Shown in pieces: positions 20,970 to 27,856 of a stretch of DNA of 64,000 nt. Every line of letters starts with the position of its first letter. Within the stretch, counting starts at the first letter, position 1. Below the pieces are notes generated by a model. That model did not search any database, was not told the origin of the DNA, and worked only from the letters and a program-made list of their open reading frames with translations. Source of the DNA: Clavibacter sp. VKM Ac-2872 (lineage in GTDB: Bacteria; Actinomycetota; Actinomycetes; Actinomycetales; Microbacteriaceae); contig NZ_JADKRR010000001.1 of assembly GCF_015351105.1 (NCBI RefSeq), positions 1,779,069 to 1,843,068 on the forward strand. Reading direction: 5' to 3'. The position numbers were made by a program, and so were the translations under genes.

Positions 20970-21058
20970 GGTGGGTGTCCCGCGGGCGCATCGCGCGCCG
21001 CGTCGACCACCATCCACGGTAACGGTTCGCCCTGCGCGGGACTTCCCGAGACCGCCAC

Positions 21059-22144
21059 ATGACAGCCGGAGACCCACCTGTGACGAACGCCGACATCGGA
21101 TCCCGCAGCCACGACGCGCAGGGGACCGGGCCCGGCGCCCTCGTCGGCCGCTCGCCGAGCATCACGGGAGCCGAGATCGCCGCGCACCTCGTGCCCCCGC
21201 GCCAGTTCGACGAGGCCAGGTTCGACACCTACCGGCCCGACCCCGAGTACGACACGCAGGCGCAGGCCGTCGAGGTGCTGCGGGCGTTCTCCGGCGACCG
21301 CGCCGGATCCCGCGGCGGACTCTTCTCGCGGAGGAAGGCGCCCGCCCTCAAGCCCGGCGTCTACCTCGACGGCGGGTTCGGCGTCGGCAAGACGCACCTC
21401 CTCGCGTCGCTCTGGCACGCCATGCCGGGACCGAAGTACTTCGGCACGTTCATCGAGTACACGGCGCTCGTCGGGGCCCTCGGCTACCAGGGCGCCGTCG
21501 GGATCCTCCGCGGCGCGACGCTCGTGGCCATCGACGAGTTCGAGCTGGACGACCCGGGCGACACCATGATGATGACGCGCCTGCTGTCCGACCTGGTGGC
21601 CGACGGCACCCGCATCGCCGCGACGAGCAACACGCCGCCGAACGCGCTGGGGGAGGGACGCTTCGCCGCGGCCGACTTCCTGCGCGAGATCCAGGCCATG
21701 AGCGACCGGTTCGACACGATCCGCATCGACGGGCTCGACTACCGGCGCCGGGCGTTCGAGGGCCACGCCGTCACGGTGGAGGCCGAGGACCTCGACGCGC
21801 GCGCGGCTGCCGCCCAGGCCGGCGGCCGCGCCGTGACCGTCGACGGGTTCCCGGAGCTCGTCGCGCACCTCTCGCGGCTGCACCCCTCCAAGTACGTGAA
21901 GGTCATCGAGGGCGTGGACGCCATCGCCCTCCGCGACGTCACCCAGCTGCAGGGCCAGACCGACGCGCTCCGGTTCGTCGCCTTCGTCGACCGGGTCTAC
22001 GACGCGCAGATCCCGCTGCTCGCGACCGGCACGCCCTTCGACGAGGCGTTCTCGGCCGAGATGCTCGCGGGCGGCTACCGCAAGAAGTACCTGCGCGCGA
22101 TCTCGCGGCTCATCTCGCTCACCGCGGCCGGACGCGACCTCTAG
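21059..22144 (+). CDS. zapE: ZapE/AFG1-like ATPase
   Basis: 361 residues. AAA-type ATPase: Walker [11 protein letters not shown] (about 105-114), Walker [11 protein letters not shown], sensor region [18 protein letters not shown] and the family-typical [12 protein letters not shown]. The C-terminal part has [19 protein letters not shown]. ZapE in E. coli interacts with FtsZ under stress, and the mitochondrial relative AFG1 assists respiratory-chain quality control; which applies here is not shown. Monocistronic, diverging from the sulfurtransferase operon. Confidence 0.9.
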   Translation: MTAGDPPVTNADIGSRSHDAQGTGPGALVGRSPSITGAEIAAHLVPPRQFDEARFDTYRPDPEYDTQAQAVEVLRAFSGDRAGSRGGLFSRRKAPALKPGVYLDGGFGVGKTHLLASLWHAMPGPKYFGTFIEYTALVGALGYQGAVGILRGATLVAIDEFELDDPGDTMMMTRLLSDLVADGTRIAATSNTPPNALGEGRFAAADFLREIQAMSDRFDTIRIDGLDYRRRAFEGHAVTVEAEDLDARAAAAQAGGRAVTVDGFPELVAHLSRLHPSKYVKVIEGVDAIALRDVTQLQGQTDALRFVAFVDRVYDAQIPLLATGTPFDEAFSAEMLAGGYRKKYLRAISRLISLTAAGRDL

Positions 22145-22203
22145 CCCACCGCGCTCCGTCGTCCCTGGATCGGGGGCCGTCGCGGGCATCCCCGCCGCAC
22201 CCG

Positions 22204-22250
22204 GAAACACGATGTTCACGTGCGCGTCGGTCGTGTAACGCGCCGGAAAC
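22204..22250 (+). promoter_or_regulatory. GlnR-type nitrogen-regulator binding boxes upstream of amt
   Basis: GTAAC-n6-GAAAC at 22235-22250 matches the actinobacterial GlnR consensus (gTnAC-n6-GaAAC) exactly. A second pair, GAAAC-n6-TTCAC at 22204-22219, lies 15 bp further upstream. Both are 145-190 bp before the ammonium-transporter start, where GlnR activates amt genes under nitrogen limitation in other actinomycetes. The 251-bp gap holds no gene. Confidence 0.7.
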
Positions 22251-22395
22251 ACGTCCGGCGAGCCCGCGAAACCTCGCCCCCCGACACTGGACGCGTACCC
22301 GGCACCCGGCTCGCGCCGACGCTCCCGACCACACGGGCGGCCGCTCGCCACCGTCCGGTGCGACCCCCTGCACGATCTACGAGAGGTGAAACACC

Positions 22396-23682
22396 ATGGA
22401 TCAAGGCAACACCGCCTTCCTCCTGATCGCCGCGGCGCTGGTCCTCCTGATGACGCCGGGTCTGGCGTTCTTCTACGGCGGGCTCGTCAAGGCCAAGAGC
22501 GTCATCAGCATGATGATGATGAGCTTCGGGGCCATGGGCCTCATCGGGCTCCTCTGGGTCCTGTACGGCTACGCCATCGCGTTCGGCAACGGGCCAGACG
22601 GCGCAGCGGGCAACCCGCGCTTCGTCGGCATCGACGGCGTCCTCGGCATCGACCTCGGCCAGCTCGGCCTCGGCGACGCCTACACCGCGGCCCTCGGCGA
22701 CCAGACGTCGTCGTACCCGACCCTCGCCTTCGCCGCCTTCCAGGCCACGTTCGCGATCATCACGGTGGCCCTCATCTCCGGTGCCATCGCGGACCGCGCC
22801 AAGTTCGGCGCGTGGATGGTCTTCGCGGGCGTGTGGGCCACGGTCGTCTACTTCCCGGTCGCCAGCTGGGTCTTCAACTTCACGGTCGCCGACGGATCCA
22901 CCGTCGACGGCGGGTGGATCGCCTACAACGTCGGCGCCATCGACTTCGCAGGCGGCACGGCGGTCCACATCAACGCGGGTGCCGCGGCGCTCGCCCTCTC
23001 GCTGGTCCTCGGCAAGCGCGTCGGCTTCGCCAAGGGCATGCACGTGCCGCACAACCCGCCGTTCGTGCTCCTCGGCGCCGGCCTCCTCTGGTTCGGATGG
23101 TTCGGCTTCAACGCCGGCTCCGAGCTCGCGGCCGACGGCATCGCGGCCATCGCGTTCCTCAACACCATCGCCGCCCCCGCCGCCGCGATCCTCGGCTGGC
23201 TCGTGGTCGAGAAGATCCGCGACGGCAAGCCGACCTCGGTGGGCGCCGCGTCCGGCGCGGTCGCGGGCCTCGTCGCCATCACCCCGGCGTGCGCCGCGCT
23301 CTCGCCGACCTGGGCGATCGTCCTCGGCCTGGTCGCGGGCGCCGTCTGCGCCGTCGCGATCGAGCTGAAGTTCAAGCTCGGCTTCGACGACTCGCTCGAC
23401 GTGGTGGGCATCCACCTCATCGGCGGCCTCATCGGCACGCTGTACATCGGCATCTTCGCGACCAAGGTCGGCCTCATCTACTCGGGCTCCCTCGACCAGC
23501 TCGGCAAGCAGGCGCTGGCCGCCTTCGCGGTGCTGATCTACTCGTTCGTGCTCTCGTACGTCATCGGCACGATCATCCAGAAGACCATGGGCTTCCGGGT
23601 GAAGAACGAGGACGAGATCGCCGGGATCGACACCATCGTCCACGGCGAGGAGGGCTACGTGCTGGAGACCTCCGGCCGCTGA
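22396..23682 (+). CDS. amt: Ammonium transporter Amt
   Basis: 428 residues with about 11 membrane helices. Moves ammonium/ammonia across the plasma membrane. Family marks: N-terminal LVLLMTPGLAFFYGGLVKAKS, DFAGGTAVHINAGAAALALSL (first pore His), FGWFGFNAGSELA and VVGIHLIGGLIGTLYIG (second pore His). The C-terminal cytoplasmic tail is short (about 30 residues). The usual partners glnK and glnD do not follow; a terminator comes immediately after. A good ribosome-binding site, GAGAGG, lies about 9 nt upstream of ATG. Regulation by GlnR is likely from the box upstream. Confidence 0.95.
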   Translation: MDQGNTAFLLIAAALVLLMTPGLAFFYGGLVKAKSVISMMMMSFGAMGLIGLLWVLYGYAIAFGNGPDGAAGNPRFVGIDGVLGIDLGQLGLGDAYTAALGDQTSSYPTLAFAAFQATFAIITVALISGAIADRAKFGAWMVFAGVWATVVYFPVASWVFNFTVADGSTVDGGWIAYNVGAIDFAGGTAVHINAGAAALALSLVLGKRVGFAKGMHVPHNPPFVLLGAGLLWFGWFGFNAGSELAADGIAAIAFLNTIAAPAAAILGWLVVEKIRDGKPTSVGAASGAVAGLVAITPACAALSPTWAIVLGLVAGAVCAVAIELKFKLGFDDSLDVVGIHLIGGLIGTLYIGIFATKVGLIYSGSLDQLGKQALAAFAVLIYSFVLSYVIGTIIQKTMGFRVKNEDEIAGIDTIVHGEEGYVLETSGR

Positions 23683-23703
23683 CCCGCTCCGCAGATCGAC
23701 CAT

Positions 23704-23740
23704 GACGGGCGCCGCACCTCGCGAGAGGGCGGCGCCCGTC
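23704..23740 (+). terminator. Terminator after amt
   Basis: GACGGGCGCCGC (23704-23715) pairs perfectly with GCGGCGCCCGTC (23729-23740), a 12-bp stem with a 13-nt loop, 21 bases after the amt stop. The remaining bases to the next gene (23741-23925) hold no feature I can name. Confidence 0.75.
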
Positions 23741-23925
23741 CGTCGTGCCGCCGCCGCTCCGCAGCCCGGGCATCCGGCGACACGACCTGTTCGCCCTGCG
23801 CGGAGCGGGCGCCCGAGCCGGTGGGTGGGGCGCGGCCCGGGCGTACGGTGGTCGGAGGCGGTGAGGCGCGGACGACCATGCCTCCCGCCCCGACGTGACC
23901 ATCGAGACGAAGAAGACGAGAGCAC

Positions 23926-24765
23926 ATGGCATCCCCCCTCATCACCCTGAACAACGGCGTCACCATCCCGCAGCTGGGCTTCGGCGTCTTCCAGACCCCG
24001 CCGGCCGAGACGCAGCAGGCCGTGGAGCGCGCATTCGAGGCGGGTTACCGCCACATCGACACCGCCGCCGGCTACTACAACGAGGAGGGCGTGGGCGCCG
24101 CCATCGCGGCGACGGGCATCCCGCGCGAGGAGCTCTTCATCACCACCAAGCTCCGCAACGGCGACCAGGGCGCGGACAGCGCCCGCAGCGCGTTCGAGGA
24201 CAGCCGCCGCAAGCTCGGCGTCGACGCGGTGGACCTGTACCTCATCCACTGGCCCTACCCGAAGCACGGGCTCTACGTCGAGACGTGGAAGACGTTCGAG
24301 GCGCTGCACGCCGAGGGCCTCATCCGTGCCATCGGCGTGTCCAACTTCCTCCCGGAGCACCTGGAGAAGCTGGCCGCCGAGTCCGACGTCGTGCCCGCGG
24401 TCAACCAGATCGAGGTGCACCCGACGTTCCAGCAGCACGACCTCTCGACCTTCTCGGTCGAGCGCGGCATCGAGGTCGAGGCGTACAGCCCGCTCGGCCA
24501 GGGCGCCGACCTCGAGTCCGAGATCGTCACGCGCCTCGCGAAGGAGCACGACGCCACCCCCGCGCAGATCGTGCTCGCCTGGCACCTCGCACAGGGCCGC
24601 ATCGTGATCCCCAAGTCGGTCACGCCCGAGCGCATCGTCGCCAACTTCCGGGCCATCGAGGTCGAGCTCTCGGTCGAGGAGCTCGCCCAGATCGACACCC
24701 TCGAGACCGGCACGCGCCTCGGCGCCGACCCGGCGACGGCGGACTTCACGCAGTTCCCGTCCTGA
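23926..24765 (+). CDS. Aldo/keto reductase
   Basis: 279 residues. (Beta/alpha)8-barrel NADPH-dependent reductase of small carbonyl compounds. Catalytic tetrad context is visible: GYRHIDTAAGYYNEEGVG (Asp, Tyr), ELFITTKL (Lys) and DLYLIHWPYP (His). Cofactor loop IPKSVTPERIVANF near residue 227. The closest characterised relatives are 2,5-diketo-D-gluconate or methylglyoxal reductases, but the substrate is not predictable. ATG 23926 is preceded by GACGAGAG. Monocistronic between two hairpins. Confidence 0.92.
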   Translation: MASPLITLNNGVTIPQLGFGVFQTPPAETQQAVERAFEAGYRHIDTAAGYYNEEGVGAAIAATGIPREELFITTKLRNGDQGADSARSAFEDSRRKLGVDAVDLYLIHWPYPKHGLYVETWKTFEALHAEGLIRAIGVSNFLPEHLEKLAAESDVVPAVNQIEVHPTFQQHDLSTFSVERGIEVEAYSPLGQGADLESEIVTRLAKEHDATPAQIVLAWHLAQGRIVIPKSVTPERIVANFRAIEVELSVEELAQIDTLETGTRLGADPATADFTQFPS

Positions 24766-24789
24766 TCGGACCGCCGGCACGCCGGCCGC

Positions 24790-24826
24790 ACGACGCCCGT
24801 CCGGCCCTCCGCCTGGCGGGCGTCGT
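24790..24826 (+). terminator. Terminator after aldo/keto reductase gene
   Basis: ACGACGCCCG (24790-24799) pairs with CGGGCGTCGT (24817-24826) over a 17-nt loop, 24 bases after the stop. Confidence 0.6.
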
Positions 24827-24882
24827 CGTGTCGGCGCCCCCGTCCGACGCGACGCTCGTGCGTGGAGTCCCGAGGGGCTAGC

Positions 24883-25392
24883 GTGAGCGACACGACGCTC
24901 CCTCAGGCCGGGGGCAAGAGCCTCGGACCGGGTGGGGCGCGGACCACCGTCAGGAGCATCGTGACCGATCACGCCGTCCCGCACGCTCGCCTCGCCGACG
25001 CGATCAGCGCCGTGTCCGAGCGCATCGACGCGTCCGTCGACGCCAGCTGGGACGGCCTCACGGGTGTGCAGATCCTCATCCTCCGACGGCTCTCCGGCGC
25101 CGAGCGGATGGACCGGGCGTCCCTCGCCCTCGACACGCGGACGGCCCGCGCCGCCACCGTGCCGAGCCTCGCGTCGCTCATCCAGTAGGGGTTCGTGCTC
25201 GAGTCCGAGGACCCGGTGGGGTCGTACCTGCACCTCTCCGACGGCGGTCGGGCGCTCCTGATGGACGTCCGCGCCGCCCGCGCCGAGTGGGTCGAGCGCG
25301 CGGCGCTCCAGGCGAGGCCGCCCGTGCGCGGCGACGACCTCCTGCGGGCCGCCGCGCTGCTGGAGCACCTCGGCACCACGGAGCGCATCTGA
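24883..25392 (+). pseudogene. MarR-family regulator interrupted by an in-frame TAG
   Basis: From GTG 24883 the frame gives a 101-residue N-terminal part with LADAISAVSERIDASVDASWDGLTGVQILILRRLSGAE and the DNA-binding helix region ATVPSLASLIQ, then TAG at 25186-25188. The same frame resumes at once with GFVLESEDPVGSYLHLSDGG and runs to TGA 25390-25392. MarR proteins have an uninterrupted 'L-x-x-GLV-x-R...LT-x-x-G' wing exactly here, so the stop replaces a single residue between recognition helix and wing. No frameshift is needed. The C-terminal piece alone lacks DNA-binding helices. It is either a recent pseudogene, a stop read through by suppression, or a base error. GTG 24961 is an alternative start. 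Confidence 0.75.
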
Positions 25393-26249
25393 GCGGCCAC
25401 GCCGCGACCGACGGCGGGCGCGGCGACGACCTGGTCTCCCGGCTGCGGGCGGCCGGGTGCGTGTTCGCGGAGGAGGAGGCCGCCCTGCTCGTCGCCGAGT
25501 CGGAGGACCGGCATCCTGATGCCGACCCGGGCGACGGGGGAGCTGCCCGCGCGACCGCGCTCGCGCGGATGACCGCGGCCCGCGTGGCGGGGGAGCCCCT
25601 CGAGACCGTCCTCGGCTGGGCGGCGTTCGCCGGGCGCCGGATCATCGTGCGTCCCGGCGTCTTCGTGCCGCGCCGGCGCACCGAGCGCCTGGCCCGGGCC
25701 GCCGTCGCCGCGGCGCGGGCGGCCGACGGATCGGTCGTCGTCGACCTGTGCTGCGGATCGGGCGCCATCGCGGCCGTGGTCGCGGACGACGTGCCGGGCG
25801 CGGTCGTGCACGCGGCAGACGTGGACCCGGTCGCGGTCGCCTGCGCAGCGGAGAACCTCGTGCCGCGCGGCGCCGACGTGCACCGTGGCGACCTGCTCGA
25901 CGCCCTGCCCGACGGCCTCCAGGGGCGGATCCGCGTCCTCGTGGCCAACGTCCCCTACGTGCCGCACGCCGCGCTCGACCTCATGCCGCCCGAAGCGCGC
26001 CTGCACGAGCCGGAGGCCACGCGCGACGGCGGCTCCGACGGGCTCGACGTGCTCCGGCGGGTGGCGCGCGGGAGCGTGTCGTGGCTCGCGCCCGGCGGGC
26101 TGCTCCTCGTCGAGGTCGCGGATGCGCAGCTCGACGCCGCTCTCGACGCCGTCGCGGCTGCCGGCCTGGACGCGCAGCTCGCACCGAGCGACGCGAGCGC
26201 CGACGAGGACGACGGCACCCGGGTCGTCACGGGCAGCCGCCCGCGCTGA
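25389..26249 (+). CDS. PrmC-like protein-(glutamine-N5) methyltransferase, unknown substrate
   Basis: About 286 residues. Class I SAM-dependent methyltransferase: VVVDLCCGSGAIAAVVAD is the SAM-binding glycine loop, DVDPVAVACAAENL the acidic loop, and VANVPYVPHAAL takes the place of the NPPY motif of PrmC/HemK. The N-terminal helical domain (LVSRLRAAGCVFAEEEAALLVAES) resembles that of PrmC. It fits the actinobacterial PrmC-related family rather than the release-factor enzyme. No ATG or GTG is well placed; I propose CTG at 25389, overlapping the previous stop as CTGA with GGAG five bases upstream. The 5' end is uncertain. Confidence 0.78.
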   Translation: MSGHAATDGGRGDDLVSRLRAAGCVFAEEEAALLVAESEDRHPDADPGDGGAARATALARMTAARVAGEPLETVLGWAAFAGRRIIVRPGVFVPRRRTERLARAAVAAARAADGSVVVDLCCGSGAIAAVVADDVPGAVVHAADVDPVAVACAAENLVPRGADVHRGDLLDALPDGLQGRIRVLVANVPYVPHAALDLMPPEARLHEPEATRDGGSDGLDVLRRVARGSVSWLAPGGLLLVEVADAQLDAALDAVAAAGLDAQLAPSDASADEDDGTRVVTGSRPR

Positions 26250-26282
26250 CCGTCGTCGCGCGCCACGGCGAGGCGGGGACGG

Positions 26283-26304
26283 GATCCGCGCGCTGCCGCG
26301 GATC
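26283..26304 (+). terminator. Short hairpin before xylanase gene
   Basis: GATCCGCG (26283-26290) pairs with CGCGGATC (26297-26304) around a 6-nt loop, 33 bases after the methyltransferase stop. A TAGGGT at 26352-26357 could be the -10 of the following xylanase gene. Confidence 0.4.
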
Positions 26305-26390
26305 TCGTAGCCTCCTGTCCACAAACCCCTCGGCGGGCTGCCGGTCCTCCCTAGGGTCGCCGTGTCCCATCCACCCTACGAGAGGCACCA

Positions 26391-27686
26391 GTGACCTTCA
26401 CCCCACCCCGTCCCGAGGCGTCCGTCCGCACGACGCCGTCCCTCCCGAACCGCGACGCCCGCCGTCGCCCCCGTCGCGGCCTCGCCGCCCTCGCGTCGGC
26501 CGCCGCCGTCCTCACCGCTGTCGCCGTCGGCGTCCCCGTGGGCTCCGCGTCCGCCGCCGCACCGAGCACCCCCGTCTCCGGCATGGCGGTCCCCGCCCTC
26601 AAGGACGTCCTCGGTGCCGCCGGCATCGAGCACGTCGGCGTGGCGATGGGCAGCGGCGAGGTGCAGGGCGCCTCCGCCGACCTCATCGCCCGTCACTTCA
26701 ACGCCATGACGCCGGAGAACGAGGGCAAGGCGGATGCGATCCAGCCCGTCGAGGGTCGGTTCGACTTCTCCGGCATCGACAAGCTGCTCGACTTCGCCGA
26801 CGCGCACGGCATGAAGATGTACTTCCACGTGGACTTCTGGCCACCGCAGACGCCCGGCTGGTTCTTCCTCGACCACGGTCGTCCGCTCACGAACAGCCCC
26901 GCCGACCAGGCGCTGCTCCGGGCGCGCATGGAGGCCCACGTCAAGGCGATCTCCGACCACATCGCGGCGAAGTACCCCAAGGGGAACAGCCCCATCTGGG
27001 CCATGGACGTCGTCAACGAGGTCATCGACGACGGCCCCAACGGCAACCCGCACGACATGAAGAACACGCCCTTCTTCCGGGTGCTCGGCGAGGGCTTCGT
27101 CGACGAGGGCTTCCAGCTCGCGAAGAAGTACTTCCCGGGCGTCAAGCTCTTCATCAACGAGTACAACACCGACTCGCCGAGCAAGCGCGCCGACTACCTC
27201 GGTCTCGTCTCCGACCTCCTGAAGCGCAACATCCCGGTCATGGGCGTGTCGCAGCAGAGCCACATCGGGCTCCGGAGCAACATCGAGGAGCTGAGGAACA
27301 CGATCCACGCGGTGAAGGCCCTCGACCCGCACCTCCTCCAGGCCATCTCCGAGCTGGACGTCAGCGCGTCGCAGGCGGCCGCGACGGGCAACAGCCAGAA
27401 TCGCGCCCACACGGCGCCGATCTACTCGAACCCCGACGACACCGCCGCGGCCGTGGGCTGGGTCTACAAGGACCTGTTCTCGATGATCCGGCAGGAGGCC
27501 GGCAACCTCGAGTCGGTCACCTTCTGGGGCTCCGACAACTCGCGGACCTGGCTGCACAGCCCGTCGATCGACCAGCCGTGGGACCAGCCGCTCCCGTTCG
27601 GGATCCATCAGGAGGCCATGCCCGCGTACTGGGGCATCGTGGACGCGTCGAAGCTCCCGCCGCGTCCGCCGCTACCGAAGGGCTGA
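26391..27686 (+). CDS. Secreted GH10 endo-1,4-beta-xylanase with altered WHSQ motif
   Basis: 431 residues from GTG 26391 (GAGAGG upstream). A twin-Arg-containing basic N-region and hydrophobic core (about 30-52) ending GSASAAA form the signal peptide. The GH10 barrel follows: NAMTPENEGK, acid/base Glu210 in WAMDVVNEVIDDG, NEYNTD, QQSH (289-291) and nucleophile Glu321 in ISELDV. The family's conserved WHSQ (substrate-contacting His) reads WPPQ at 150-153, so activity or specificity may differ. No binding module. Cleaves xylan backbones of plant cell walls (family knowledge). It is a close tandem paralogue of the next gene. Confidence 0.92.
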   Translation: MTFTPPRPEASVRTTPSLPNRDARRRPRRGLAALASAAAVLTAVAVGVPVGSASAAAPSTPVSGMAVPALKDVLGAAGIEHVGVAMGSGEVQGASADLIARHFNAMTPENEGKADAIQPVEGRFDFSGIDKLLDFADAHGMKMYFHVDFWPPQTPGWFFLDHGRPLTNSPADQALLRARMEAHVKAISDHIAAKYPKGNSPIWAMDVVNEVIDDGPNGNPHDMKNTPFFRVLGEGFVDEGFQLAKKYFPGVKLFINEYNTDSPSKRADYLGLVSDLLKRNIPVMGVSQQSHIGLRSNIEELRNTIHAVKALDPHLLQAISELDVSASQAAATGNSQNRAHTAPIYSNPDDTAAAVGWVYKDLFSMIRQEAGNLESVTFWGSDNSRTWLHSPSIDQPWDQPLPFGIHQEAMPAYWGIVDASKLPPRPPLPKG

Positions 27687-27705
27687 TCACCGCACGCTGC
27701 ACGAC

Positions 27706-27740
27706 CGCGGCCCCCGTCCTCACCGAGGACGGGGGCCGCG
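27706..27740 (+). terminator. Strong terminator between the two xylanase genes
   Basis: CGCGGCCCCCGTCCTC (27706-27721) pairs perfectly with GAGGACGGGGGCCGCG (27725-27740), a 16-bp stem with a 3-nt loop, 19 bases after the stop. The two xylanases are therefore separate transcription units. Confidence 0.85.
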
Positions 27741-27764
27741 TCGCGTTCGTTGCCTAACACAACA

Positions 27765-27810
27765 AAGGTTTTCGAATACCTTGCTCCCCGCAGGTGCGGG
27801 TGCCTACGGT
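27765..27810 (+). promoter_or_regulatory. Promoter and palindromic operator of the second xylanase gene
   Basis: AAGGTTTTCGAATACCTT (27765-27782) is an 18-bp palindrome with one mismatched pair at the centre-flanking position. It overlaps a plausible -35 TTGCTC (27781-27786), which is 18 bp from TACGGT (27805-27810). A repressor bound here would block RNA polymerase. I find no comparable site before the first xylanase. Confidence 0.55.
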
Positions 27811-27856
27811 GCGAGCATCCGACAGCGAAGTCGGACCACATGAGAGGTGTTCGACG

